NCBI RefSeq assembly: GCF_020103725.1
Contig: NZ_JAHXBG010000028.1
Span: forward strand, 84,172-148,171
Direction: 5' to 3'
Length of the DNA stretch: 64,000 nt
From: Hyalangium gracile
Lineage (GTDB): Bacteria; Myxococcota; Myxococcia; Myxococcales; Myxococcaceae
In this document: positions 52,769-63,232 of the stretch, piece by piece
How positions within the stretch are numbered: position 1 is the first letter of the stretch
Layout: each line of letters opens with the position of its first letter
Translations under genes and position numbers: made by a program
The notes under the pieces: model-generated
What the model was told of the DNA's origin: nothing
Databases searched by the model: none
Seen by the model: only the letters and a program-made list of their open reading frames with translations

Positions 52769-53647
52769 ATGGGCTATCGATCAATCTTCGCTCCAGGCGC
52801 CTTCTCGGGCCGTACGATCATCGTCACCGGGGCCGGCAGCGGCATCGGGAGGTGCACGGCGCACGAGCTCGCGGCGCTCGGCGCGCATGTCGTCCTCGTC
52901 GGCCGCAAGCCGGACAAGCTCGCGCACGTCGCCGGTGAGCTCGCCGCCGAGGGCCACGAGTCGACGCAGCACACCGTCGACATCCGTGACGAGGAGGGTG
53001 TTCGCACCATGGTCGCCGCCGTCGTCGCGGCGCGCGGTCGCATCGACGGGCTCGTGAACAACGCTGGCGGACAGTTCCCCGCGCCGCTCGCGCAGATCTC
53101 GAAGAAGGGTTTCGAGGCGGTCGTCGCGACGAACCTCACCGGAGGCTTCCTCGTCGCGCGCGAGGTGTTCATGCAGTCCATGTGCGACCACGGCGGGGCG
53201 ATCGTCAACATGCTGGCGGACTCGTGGGGCGGAATGCCGGGCATGGGGCACTCGGGTGCGGCGCGCGCGGGCATGTTCAACCTGACGCAGACGGCAGCCG
53301 TCGAGTGGGCCTCCGTCGGTGTCCGCGTGAATGCCGTCGCCCCCGGATGGGTGGCTTCGAGCGGCCTCGACACCTACAAGGACCCGACCGTCCAGGCGCT
53401 CATCCCGGAGCTGCGCAAACAGGTGCCGCTGTACCGGCTCGCGACCGAGTCCGAGGTGAGCGCCGCCATCGTGTTCCTCCTCTCGGACGCGGCGGCCTTC
53501 ATCACCGGCGAGGTCATCCGCATCGACGGTGGCGCCTCCTGCAGCACGAAGGTGTTCCCGCTGCCGGAGCACTCGACCTCGAAGCCGTACGAGGGGTTCC
53601 ACCTGGCCGCGTCGCCGCGAATCCTCGGCGACAAGAAGGAGAAGTGA
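52769..53647 (+). CDS. SDR-family reductase, PECR-like
   Basis: A 292-residue short-chain dehydrogenase/reductase. The NADP-binding motif TGAGSGIGR and GRKPDK (basic residues after strand 2, favouring NADPH) are present. The catalytic region is unusual: instead of YxxxK it reads HSGAARAG at 161-168, with Ser and Arg in the Tyr and Lys places. This is the pattern I recall from mammalian peroxisomal trans-2-enoyl-CoA reductase (PECR), HSGAARAGVYNLT. So an enoyl-CoA reductase or an isomerase-like role is likelier than a simple alcohol dehydrogenase. In the operon it would act on an unsaturated acyl-CoA. RBS GAGGAGGACAACACG. Confidence 0.85.
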   Translation: MGYRSIFAPGAFSGRTIIVTGAGSGIGRCTAHELAALGAHVVLVGRKPDKLAHVAGELAAEGHESTQHTVDIRDEEGVRTMVAAVVAARGRIDGLVNNAGGQFPAPLAQISKKGFEAVVATNLTGGFLVAREVFMQSMCDHGGAIVNMLADSWGGMPGMGHSGAARAGMFNLTQTAAVEWASVGVRVNAVAPGWVASSGLDTYKDPTVQALIPELRKQVPLYRLATESEVSAAIVFLLSDAAAFITGEVIRIDGGASCSTKVFPLPEHSTSKPYEGFHLAASPRILGDKKEK

Positions 53648-53648
53648 C

Positions 53649-55265
53649 GTGCCCCGACTCGTTTCCCGCATCGATCCGGCCTCCGCGAGCTTCTCCACAT
53701 ACAGGACGGAGATGCTCGCCCGCGTCGCCGAGCTGCGCGCCATCGAGGCGAAGTCGCGTGACACCGAGCAGCTGGCCCGCGAGAAGTTCCAGAAGCGAGG
53801 ACAGCTCCTGCCCCGCGAGCGCCTCGCGCTGCTGCTCGACCGTGGCTCTCCCTTCCTCGAGCTCTCGACGCTCTGCGGCTACAAGCACCACGACGACACC
53901 GACGGCTCGCTCGCGGGCGGCAACATCCTCATCGGGATCGGCTTCGTCTCGGGGGTGCGCTGCCTCGTGTTCGTGAGCAACTCCGCCGTGAAGGGGGGCA
54001 CCGCGACGCCCTGGGGAGTCCAGAAGTCGCTGAGGGCGCAGGCGATCGCGCTCGAGAACCGGCTGCCTGTCGTGTCGCTCATCGAGAGCGGCGGCGCGAA
54101 CCTGCTCTACCAGCAGGAGATCTTCATCCCAGGCGGAGAGACCTTCTACAACCAGTCCAAGCTGTCGGCTGCCGGCATCCCGCAGATCACCATCGTGCAC
54201 GGCTCCAGCACTGCGGGCGGGGCATACATCCCCGGGCTCTCGGATCACGTCGTCATGGTGCGCGGCAAGGCGAAGGTGTTCCTCGCCGGACCGCCGCTGC
54301 TGCGCGCCGCGACCGGTGAGGTGGCCACGGACGAGGATCTCGGTGGCGCCGAGATGCACGCCACCGTCGCCGGCACCGCCGACCATCTCGCCGAGGACGA
54401 TGCCGATGGGATTCGCATCGCTCGAGAGATCATCGCGTCGCTCGGGTGGAACGACTCGTTGCCACCGCTCGAGCGCGCAGCCTTCGAGCCTCCGCGCTAC
54501 GCCGCCGACGAGTTGTGCGGTGTCGTGCCGGTCGATCATCGGCGGCCCTATGACTGCCGTGAGGTGATCGCGCGGATCGTCGATGGCTCGGACTTCGCGC
54601 CGTTCAAGGACGACTATGACGCCCTCACGGTCTGCGGCTGGGCGCGTGTCGAGGGTCGGTCCATCGGAATCATCGGCAACAACGGGCCGATCACCCCCAA
54701 GGGGGCGACCAAGGCCGGGCAGTTCATCCAGCTCTGCTGCCAGGCACGGACGCCGATCGTCTACCTGCAGAACACGACCGGCTACATGGTCGGTACGCAG
54801 TCGGAGCAGGGCGGCATCGTGAAGCACGGCGCGAAGATGTTGCAGGCCGTCGCGAACGCGACGGTGCCGCAGGTGACGTTCCTGATCGGTGGGTCCTTCG
54901 GTGCTGGCAACTACGGCATGTGCGGTCGCGCGTTCCACCCGCGCTTCATCTTCGCGTGGCCGAACGCGCGTACCGCGGTGATGGGCGGCGAGCAGGCGGC
55001 GAGGGTGCTGTCCATCGTCTTCGGCGAGAAAGCTCGCCGCGACGGACTGCCCGTCGACGAGGCGGCGATGAGCGAGATGACGCGGCCGCTCATCGAGCAG
55101 TTCGATCGTGAGTCGGACGCGTTCCACTGCAGCGCCCGGCTGTTCGACGACGGTGTCATCGACCCGCGGGACACGCGGCGCGTGCTCGGGTTCATCCTGT
55201 CCACCTGCGACGAGGCCGCGCGCCGCACGCTCTCGCCGAACACGTTCGGCGTCGCCCGGCTGTAG
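53649..55265 (+). CDS. Acyl-CoA carboxylase, carboxyltransferase (beta) subunit
   Basis: A 538-residue carboxyltransferase, GTG start at 53649, two bases after the SDR stop. Acyl-CoA and biotin domain signatures include LIESGGANLLYQQEIF, IVHGSSTAGGAYIPGLSDH, LAGPPLLRAATGEV (N-half) and PITPKGATKAGQFIQLC, QNTTGYMVG, FGAGNYGMCGRAF, MGGEQAARVL (C-half). The layout fits 3-methylcrotonyl-CoA or geranyl-CoA carboxylase beta. It pairs with the biotin carboxylase encoded next. Which acyl-CoA is used depends on residues near the acyl pocket that need an alignment with LiuB and AtuC. Confidence 0.92.
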   Translation: MPRLVSRIDPASASFSTYRTEMLARVAELRAIEAKSRDTEQLAREKFQKRGQLLPRERLALLLDRGSPFLELSTLCGYKHHDDTDGSLAGGNILIGIGFVSGVRCLVFVSNSAVKGGTATPWGVQKSLRAQAIALENRLPVVSLIESGGANLLYQQEIFIPGGETFYNQSKLSAAGIPQITIVHGSSTAGGAYIPGLSDHVVMVRGKAKVFLAGPPLLRAATGEVATDEDLGGAEMHATVAGTADHLAEDDADGIRIAREIIASLGWNDSLPPLERAAFEPPRYAADELCGVVPVDHRRPYDCREVIARIVDGSDFAPFKDDYDALTVCGWARVEGRSIGIIGNNGPITPKGATKAGQFIQLCCQARTPIVYLQNTTGYMVGTQSEQGGIVKHGAKMLQAVANATVPQVTFLIGGSFGAGNYGMCGRAFHPRFIFAWPNARTAVMGGEQAARVLSIVFGEKARRDGLPVDEAAMSEMTRPLIEQFDRESDAFHCSARLFDDGVIDPRDTRRVLGFILSTCDEAARRTLSPNTFGVARL

Positions 55266-55276
55266 CGAGGAATTCG

Positions 55277-57289
<2,013 letters not shown>

Positions 57290-57333
57290 GGGGCGCACCT
57301 CGACTTGCCCCCACGGGCTGATCGGAGCACACG

Positions 57334-58920
57334 ATGGCCGTGTCCCAGGAAGAGATCTACAAGCGCATCAGCCGCATCTCGTTGGGTGACATCGTCCACC
57401 GCTCGGCGAGGCGCTGGCCTGAGAGGACGGCGCTCGTCGACGGGGATCTCGAGCTCTCGTATGCGGAGCTCGACCGGCGCTCGAACGCCTTCGCGCACTA
57501 CCTGCTCGCGCAGGGGCTCCCGCGCGGCGCGCGTATCGCCATGATCTGTGGCAACTCGGCGCAGATGGTGACTGCGTTCTTCGGCATCTACAAGGCTGGC
57601 CTGGTCTGGGTGCCGATCAACCCCGGCCTCGCGGTCGACGCCATCCGCTACGTCCTCGAGCACGCCGAAGCGACCCACGTCGTCATCGACGCCGAGTACC
57701 TCGCGAAGCCGGAGCTGCGGGCGATGCTCGACGCGGTCGGCACCCGCATCATCGTGTGCGTCCCCGAGGGGCAGGCGTCGCCGGGTGGAAGCACCACGGC
57801 CTTCCTCGACACGCTGAAGGGGCAGCACGGCTCCCTGCCGGAGGTGGACATCGAGAGCCACCAGCTTGCGCAGATCATGTACACGAGCGGCACGACCGGC
57901 CAGCAGAAGGGCGTCATGCACTCGCACGCGTCGGTGCACGCGGCCCTCAGCGGGAACCTGTACGAGCTCGGGCTGCGGCCAAGCGACTCGACTCTCTGCG
58001 TGCTGCCGATGTTCCACTGCGCGCAGCACGCTGTCTCGATGACGTTCCTGCTCGGCGGGGGGACCGTGGTCGTGCGGCGGGTCTTCGAGCCGGGCGCGAT
58101 GCTCGAGACGATCGCGCGGCGTGGCATTACGTTCTTGCTGGGCCTGCCAATCATGTACGGCGCGATGCTCGCGCACCCTGCGAGGCCGACGACGAACCTG
58201 TCGAGCCTGCGGCTGTGCCTTTACGTCATGGCCCCGATGGCGCGCACGCTGCTCGTCCAGCTCCTCGAGCACTTCTGTCCTGGAGGCTTCGCGCTGGCCT
58301 CGGGACAGACCGAGATGTACCCGGCGACGACCATGTTCAAGCCGGAGCAGCAGCTCAAGCGGTTCGGCTCATACTGGGGCGACTCGGTCGTGACGAACGA
58401 GACCGCGATCATGAGCGACGACGGCCGGTTGCTCGATCGCGGCGAGGTGGGGGAGATCGTCCACCGCGGTCCGAACGTGATGCTCGGCTACTACAAGGAC
58501 CCGGAGGCGACGGAGAAGGCGCGAGCGTTCGGCTGGCATCACACTGGCGATCTCGGCATGTTCGACGCGGACGGCCAGCTCCTCTTCGTCGACCGCAAGA
58601 AGGACATGATCAAAAGCGGTGGCGAGAACGTCCCCTCGATCAAGGTTGAGGAGGTGCTCCTGCGCCATCCCGCCGTTCTCCAGTCCGCGGTCGTCGGGCT
58701 GCCGCATCAGCGCTGGTCCGAGGCGGTCACCGGCTTTGTCGTGCTCAAGCCCGGAGCCGCCGCGACGGAGGCAGAGATTCTTGCGCATTGCCGGCAGCAC
58801 CTCGGAGGCTTCGAGGTGCCGAAGGCCATCGTCCTGCTCCCGGCGATGCCGCAGACGACCACCGGCAAGGCGCAGAAGTTCGTGCTCCGGCAGCAGTACG
58901 AGCGGCACTACGGAGACTGA
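57334..58920 (+). CDS. AMP-forming acyl-CoA synthetase
   Basis: A 528-residue adenylate-forming ligase. The P-loop is IMYTSGTTGQQKGVMHSH; further motifs are YKDPEATEKARAFGWHHTGDLG and the C-terminal catalytic Lys region QTTTGKAQKF. It activates a carboxylic acid to acyl-CoA, the entry step of the pathway. In atu clusters this is AtuH; the substrate here is unknown. It ends the operon, and the 5-base gap to the convergent small gene has no visible terminator. Confidence 0.92.
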   Translation: MAVSQEEIYKRISRISLGDIVHRSARRWPERTALVDGDLELSYAELDRRSNAFAHYLLAQGLPRGARIAMICGNSAQMVTAFFGIYKAGLVWVPINPGLAVDAIRYVLEHAEATHVVIDAEYLAKPELRAMLDAVGTRIIVCVPEGQASPGGSTTAFLDTLKGQHGSLPEVDIESHQLAQIMYTSGTTGQQKGVMHSHASVHAALSGNLYELGLRPSDSTLCVLPMFHCAQHAVSMTFLLGGGTVVVRRVFEPGAMLETIARRGITFLLGLPIMYGAMLAHPARPTTNLSSLRLCLYVMAPMARTLLVQLLEHFCPGGFALASGQTEMYPATTMFKPEQQLKRFGSYWGDSVVTNETAIMSDDGRLLDRGEVGEIVHRGPNVMLGYYKDPEATEKARAFGWHHTGDLGMFDADGQLLFVDRKKDMIKSGGENVPSIKVEEVLLRHPAVLQSAVVGLPHQRWSEAVTGFVVLKPGAAATEAEILAHCRQHLGGFEVPKAIVLLPAMPQTTTGKAQKFVLRQQYERHYGD

Positions 58921-58924
58921 GGCC

Positions 58925-59200
58925 TTACTCGTCCGGAACGAACCATTTCGGGCTCGGGGGGCGTGCTTGGGTTCGCAGGGCTTCGAGTGCGACCTCTTCG
59001 AGTTCGTCGAGCGTTGCCGCCCGACGTACCCAATGGTGGCCTCCGTGAAGGGTGACACGGGCCTCCCAGCTTTCTCCCGAGTGATAGAGAAAGACTGGTG
59101 GTCCATACACCTGGATGTGCTCAGGCAGGTATTCCAGGGTGGACGAGTCGCGAGGGGCGGGCGGGATGGTTGGGGCGCGCGGGGTGGGTGGAGTGGCCAC
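58925..59200 (-). CDS. Small protein of unknown function
   Basis: A 91-residue protein with a Pro-rich N-terminus and a compact core (GESWEARVTLHGGHHWVRRAATLDELEEVALEALR). The GTG at 59198-59200 is the likely start. It has no signal or TM segment. I recognise no family. It converges on the acyl-CoA synthetase gene with a 4-base gap. Being short, it may be spurious, but the codon pattern looks coding. Confidence 0.5.
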   Translation of the reverse strand: MATPPTPRAPTIPPAPRDSSTLEYLPEHIQVYGPPVFLYHSGESWEARVTLHGGHHWVRRAATLDELEEVALEALRTQARPPSPKWFVPDE

Positions 59201-59383
59201 GAAGAGCCCTCAGGGGGCGAAGCATGTCTGAGGCTTGACGCTGACCATCACGGCCCGCGTCTTCTGCAACTACCTGCCAGCGAGGCCGGCATCCCCTTCA
59301 CCGTGCGGCTGCCACGGAGCCGTAGCGCCTGCCATCCGCCTCGAGGACATGCGTGTCGGCACCACGCACCTCTTCTTGAACCC

Positions 59384-59737
59384 CTAATCCCCCGTGGTCC
59401 GAGGAGCGTTGCTGGTAGCCTTACCTCTGGAGGTTTCGACGGGATATCGCTGGGCGTTCCTCGCGAGCTTCTTCTCGATCGCGTCCCGCAGATCAATGTC
59501 GAGGTCGTGAGCAAGCGTGATCATGTAGATGCACAGGTCCGCTAACTCATCACGTATGTCCGAGCGGCGCGCCTCCACCAACGCTGGAAGGCGCGCATCA
59601 TCGGTCCACTGGAAGATCTCCAGGAGTTCTGCCGCTTCGATCGAGATCGATGCGGCGAGGTTTCGAGGGCTGTGGAACTGTTTCCAGTCCCGCTCCTCAC
59701 GAAACCGGATGAGCTTCTCTTCAAGGTCCTTGAACAT
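59384..59737 (-). CDS. MazG-like nucleotide pyrophosphohydrolase
   Basis: A 117-residue all-alpha NTP pyrophosphohydrolase. The metal-binding signature is visible: E34-A-A-E37 in SIEAAELLEIFQW and E64-L-A-D67 in RDELADLCIYM, matching the EXXE...EXXD pattern of MazG/dCTPase (RS21-C6) enzymes. These hydrolyse (d)NTPs to NMP and pyrophosphate. The ATG (59735-59737) lies inside the end of the upstream nuclease/helicase gene (17-base overlap), so the two are an operon. RBS GGAAAGGCGG. Role with its partner may be nucleotide depletion or signalling in defence; inference. Confidence 0.88.
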   Translation of the reverse strand: MFKDLEEKLIRFREERDWKQFHSPRNLAASISIEAAELLEIFQWTDDARLPALVEARRSDIRDELADLCIYMITLAHDLDIDLRDAIEKKLARNAQRYPVETSRGKATSNAPRTTGD

Positions 59738-61733
59738 GCGTCCGCCTTTCCGGTGACGGGAGGGAAGGCGACGGCCCTCCCTTGCGGAGGAATGACTCGA
59801 ACCGCTCGCGCGAAGCCTTGTCCATGAAATGGACATAGGTTCCGCGCATCCCTCGAGTGAGGAGCACCCGATAGACAGCACGCAGTTTCTCAGTCGCCTC
59901 ATGCGGCGTCTTCCGGAGGCTATCCGTAAGGGCCTTGTCCTTGCTCTTCGCGAGGTTTCCCACCCAGTCTTCACCAGTCCAGACGAGGTCCTCACCGAAG
60001 ATGACGCCCACGTAGTCGAACTCGAATCCCTGGACAGAGTAGATGGAGCCGACCTGAGCGAAGTACGCATCGGATGTCTCGTTCGCCCACTTGTAATACT
60101 GGTTGTCCAGCGGGCGAACGTCGATTCCGGTCTTCTCAATCCACGGAGCCGACCAGCCGCCAAAGCGAGCGTCCTTGATATCGTGCACCACCTGGCCGGT
60201 CGGACTTGGCGGTGACCACTTCCAGCAGAAGCCGGCCACCATTCGGGACTTGTAGCCTTGGCTCCGTCTGCGCTGCAATGCTGCCTGCACGTCGCCTGGC
60301 GAATCGAAGATCCGGAACTCGTATTCGGCCTCATCCTCGGATGGGTCGTACCAAGCCAGCGTGGAGCGTGCGCTGTAGCCAAGCACGTGGTCAACCCACT
60401 CCACATACCCAGCGCTGCCGTTGCAACGAAACTGGGCGTTCAAGTCGATGATCACCGGCTCGATGCCGAGCCGCCTGGCGTGCTCCAGGATGTAGGAGGA
60501 GTGGCCAATTTCCGAGGCGCGGACCGCTTGGTTGTCATCCAGGAACAAGGCCGTGACCTTGGCTGCGGAGACAATCTCCTCGAGCATAGGAGTCGTGGAA
60601 AGAGCTCGGAACTTCTGGAAGCGTGTCCCCCGCCGGAAATCCCAGAGGCGGTGGGCTTCGTCTCCCACGACCAGATCGATGCCTCCGGAAATCTTCGTAC
60701 CTGCGGTGGCGACATCCGCGAAGGTGGAGAAGAGGTGCCCCACGGGGAGCTTGTTCCGGGCCTTCACGTTGAAGTTTTTCTTCACCCACTCCAAGGAGAA
60801 CGCCTCCGTCTTGGCCTTGAGGACAGTTTGGAAGGCCTTCGAGCCGGAAGCATGGATGACGCTCCAGCCCTTCTGGGCAGCATGACCAACCAGTTGGATG
60901 GCCAGGACGCTCTTGCCAGTCCCTGGACCGCCGCGCACCAGGATGATGGCCTTCTTGCCGGTACTCCTGGCCTGATCCACCGCTCTCAGGATGGTGTCGT
61001 GGGCAATGAGCTGCTCGTCGATGAGCGTCCACTCGTCGATGCCTTGGATGACCGAGGCGACCCGCTCGAGCAGTTTGGGGGACGGCTCCACCGTTCCCTC
61101 GGTGATCCATGCTGGGAGAGCCAGGTCGGCCTCACCTCCTATGGACTCGGCGAGAAAGGCCCGAAGGCGTTCCTCCTCCCCAGCCGTGAAGAGCGGGACT
61201 TCCGTAGGGAGATAGCCGAACGCGGCCTTGTCTCGCAGAACGTCGATGGACGGCCCATGTGTGAGGTTGTGCAGGTAGGCACAGGCTTGAATCCGCATCT
61301 GCTTCTGTGTGAAGGCAGAGTGGAAGTAGCGCAGCAGTGCCGCATACTCACGAGCCTGAGCGCACGGGTGCAGATCGACGGCTTGGTTTCTGACCACCTG
61401 GTTCTCGCCAGCGGGTCGGGAGACTTGGCCCCATTGCTTGAGTTCAATGACCAGGGCACAGGGAGTTCCGCTGGGGGACCTGCCCACCAGCAAGGCATCG
61501 CAGCGTCGGTTGCAGAGAGGAACACGCAGCTCGAGAAAGATTGTTGCGGCATGGAGTTCCGCCGTGTCGAGCGCTTTGGCCAGCGCCGCGCACGAGTTCT
61601 TCCACGCGGTCTGCTGCTCTGGACTTGGCTCCCGCTCTTCCGAGTGTTGGTACGCCTGGATCAATGCAGGAGCGATGTGTCCAGCACTCGCGTCTTGGAT
61701 GAAACGCGCAACGCTCGCAAAGTAGAAATGCAT
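59721..61733 (-). CDS. PD-(D/E)XK-like nuclease / DUF2075 helicase-type ATPase
   Basis: A 670-residue protein. N-terminal region: D79 (RCDALLVG) followed by E97-L-K99 in CALVIELKQWG, the D...ExK pattern of PD-(D/E)XK nucleases. The DUF2075 AAA/helicase core begins around residue 255: Walker A GGPGTGKS at 268-275, and DEAH at 358-361 in VVGDEAHRLWD. Later motifs are LNAQFRCNGSAGY and SVQGFEFDYVGVIFG, helicase-like motifs IV to VI. Proteins of this kind are reported in prokaryotic defence islands; exact activity is not known. It overlaps the MazG gene and reads toward it from an RNA-gene boundary. Start ATG 61731-61733 (MHFYFASVA). By eye its GC is lower than neighbours. Confidence 0.82.
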   Translation of the reverse strand: MHFYFASVARFIQDASAGHIAPALIQAYQHSEEREPSPEQQTAWKNSCAALAKALDTAELHAATIFLELRVPLCNRRCDALLVGRSPSGTPCALVIELKQWGQVSRPAGENQVVRNQAVDLHPCAQAREYAALLRYFHSAFTQKQMRIQACAYLHNLTHGPSIDVLRDKAAFGYLPTEVPLFTAGEEERLRAFLAESIGGEADLALPAWITEGTVEPSPKLLERVASVIQGIDEWTLIDEQLIAHDTILRAVDQARSTGKKAIILVRGGPGTGKSVLAIQLVGHAAQKGWSVIHASGSKAFQTVLKAKTEAFSLEWVKKNFNVKARNKLPVGHLFSTFADVATAGTKISGGIDLVVGDEAHRLWDFRRGTRFQKFRALSTTPMLEEIVSAAKVTALFLDDNQAVRASEIGHSSYILEHARRLGIEPVIIDLNAQFRCNGSAGYVEWVDHVLGYSARSTLAWYDPSEDEAEYEFRIFDSPGDVQAALQRRRSQGYKSRMVAGFCWKWSPPSPTGQVVHDIKDARFGGWSAPWIEKTGIDVRPLDNQYYKWANETSDAYFAQVGSIYSVQGFEFDYVGVIFGEDLVWTGEDWVGNLAKSKDKALTDSLRKTPHEATEKLRAVYRVLLTRGMRGTYVHFMDKASRERFESFLRKGGPSPSLPSPERRTHVQGP

Positions 61734-61821
61734 GCCTTGGCAGGCTAGCACTTATATCGGGTTTTTCGGCTTGGATGCAGTCCGCTGGGGATTCAGTCCG
61801 CCTGGGAGCCTGAAAAGCACC

Positions 61822-61861
61822 GGGGCCGGAAACCGCTGAGATTCCAGCGGCTTCCGGCCCC
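61822..61861 (-). terminator. Intrinsic terminator downstream of the tRNA fragment
   Basis: On the minus strand a long stem, GGGGCCGGAA then CGCTG-type arms with a short loop, closes with TTCCGGCCCC and is followed by GGTGCTTTT. It sits directly after the 3' end of the tRNA-Glu fragment, where the terminator of the original tRNA gene would be. Confidence 0.8.
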
Positions 61862-61867
61862 GATTTG

Positions 61868-61914
61868 TGTCCCCGACGGGATTCGAACCCGTGTTACCGG
61901 CTTGAAAGGCCAGC
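61868..61914 (-). tRNA. tRNA-Glu(UUC) 3' fragment, attachment site remnant
   Basis: The 47 bases on the minus strand read from anticodon stem to acceptor end: CTGGC, loop C-T-TTC-A-A, GCCGG, then the variable region, T arm ACGGG-TTCGAAT-CCCGT, acceptor CGGGGAC and discriminator A (no CCA encoded). The anticodon is TTC for Glu. The 5' half (acceptor GTCCCC and D arm) is missing to the right, where sequence runs into the integrase. This is the 3' half of a tRNA left at one end of an inserted element. The rest of the gene should be outside the window to the right. Confidence 0.8.
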
Positions 61915-61987
61915 AGCTTTCTAGAGTGCGGGGCAGGCTGTATCGTGGCACTTGGCGCCACCTTGGCGCCACCCACGCGAGGCCCCC

Positions 61988-63232
61988 ATGTCCGCCGCTC
62001 TGCCTGCCCCTGATGCCCCGAAGTATGAGTCCCAGAAGCGCGGGCGCCCCTGGCCGGGTGGGTTCGTGCGGCTCGCTCGCGGGCGTGAGGTGTTCGTGAT
62101 CGAGCGCCGGATCGGCAACGGCGCGCGGAAGAAGATCGCGCTCGACGTGCGGACGGAGCGGGAAGCGCTGGCCGAACTGGCGCTGTTCGAGCGCGACCCG
62201 GCCAGCTATCGGACGCGGAAGCAGCAGCAGCAAGAGCGCGCGAGCGTCGCCGCTGGGATTCGGCTCGACGCGGAGACTCTCACGGAGTTCTCGGAAGACG
62301 CCCGAGCCAAGGTGGAGCGCGGGGAGCTTTCCGAGGGCCATGTTCGCCACACCCTACAGCCGTACCTGAGGGCATGGGGCGCGGCGCTCGGCGGGCGCGA
62401 AATGCGCGCGGTGACGCTCGCGGAACTGAACGCGATGCTCGACGGGTGGCCGACCGCACGTCACAAGCGGATCGTCGCGTTGAAGGCGTTCACCGCATGG
62501 GCACGGAAGACCGGACGCCTTGCTCGGAAGGACGATCCCACGCTTGACCTTGCCGTACCTGCGGCGACGCCGCGCCCGGTGGAGGCTCGAGCGTTCACAG
62601 CGGAGAAGGTCGCCGCGTTCTACTCGGCGCTGCGCGACTACACGTTTTCTCCCGGGCACGGGGAAGACGCCCCCGAGGGCGCGCCGCGCGTGACGGTGGA
62701 CCTGCAACCCATCCGGGATGTGTTCGTCATCCGGGCGAAGTGCGGAATGCACGGCACGGAGATCGAGCGGCTGGCGCGAGGTGAGGGGACGATCCGCGTG
62801 ATCCAGAACGAGGGCGAGATCGCCGGCACGCTGGTATTCCCCCACAAGCGGGGCGGGGAGCACGTCGTCAGCGTGGACGCGCAAGCGCTCGCGGCTGCTC
62901 AACGGTTGCAGGCTGCGGGCAGGGCGCCCGATCGGGTGGCCACGTCGCGCGCCGTCGCTCGCGTCATCGAGCGGAACCCGGATCTGCGCGGGTTCGCGTT
63001 GGAGAAGATGCGGCACACCTTCATTACGTTGGGGGCCGCAGGGCGCGTCGTTACCGCGCGGGCGGGGGGTGTTCCCGTGGAGCTGCTTAGCCAGGTGGCC
63101 GGCCACACGAGCACGGCGACAACGCGCCGCCACTACCTGGGGGCCCACGTCCCGCCGATGGTCGTCTTGCCGCTGCAACTCGTCAACGAGGACGACCCGA
63201 AGATCCCGGCGAAGAAGGGAGGCGCGAAGTGA
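61988..63232 (+). CDS. Tyrosine recombinase (phage-type integrase)
   Basis: A 414-residue integrase. The C-terminal catalytic domain has the Arg-II box EKMRHTFITLGAAG, GHTSTATTRRHYLG with His and the nucleophile Tyr, and the first motif CGMHGTEIERLA where the first catalytic Arg is replaced by His (the usual form is GLRxxEL). The N-terminal core-binding domain is at about 100-200. It is 74 bases from the tRNA-Glu fragment and probably recombines there. Its stop overlaps the next start as GTGA. Start ATG 61988 (MSAALPAPD). Confidence 0.88.
   Translation: MSAALPAPDAPKYESQKRGRPWPGGFVRLARGREVFVIERRIGNGARKKIALDVRTEREALAELALFERDPASYRTRKQQQQERASVAAGIRLDAETLTEFSEDARAKVERGELSEGHVRHTLQPYLRAWGAALGGREMRAVTLAELNAMLDGWPTARHKRIVALKAFTAWARKTGRLARKDDPTLDLAVPAATPRPVEARAFTAEKVAAFYSALRDYTFSPGHGEDAPEGAPRVTVDLQPIRDVFVIRAKCGMHGTEIERLARGEGTIRVIQNEGEIAGTLVFPHKRGGEHVVSVDAQALAAAQRLQAAGRAPDRVATSRAVARVIERNPDLRGFALEKMRHTFITLGAAGRVVTARAGGVPVELLSQVAGHTSTATTRRHYLGAHVPPMVVLPLQLVNEDDPKIPAKKGGAK

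Noticed and set aside
59250..59330. A phrase like EAGIPFTVRLP, similar to a kinase C-terminus, between the small gene and MazG
   Set aside because: Too short and not followed by a clear stop context; weaker than the 30755-30814 relic.
61915..61987. A possible 5' half of tRNA-Glu to the right of the fragment
   Set aside because: The expected acceptor strand GTCCCC and D arm are absent in either direction within 100 bases.
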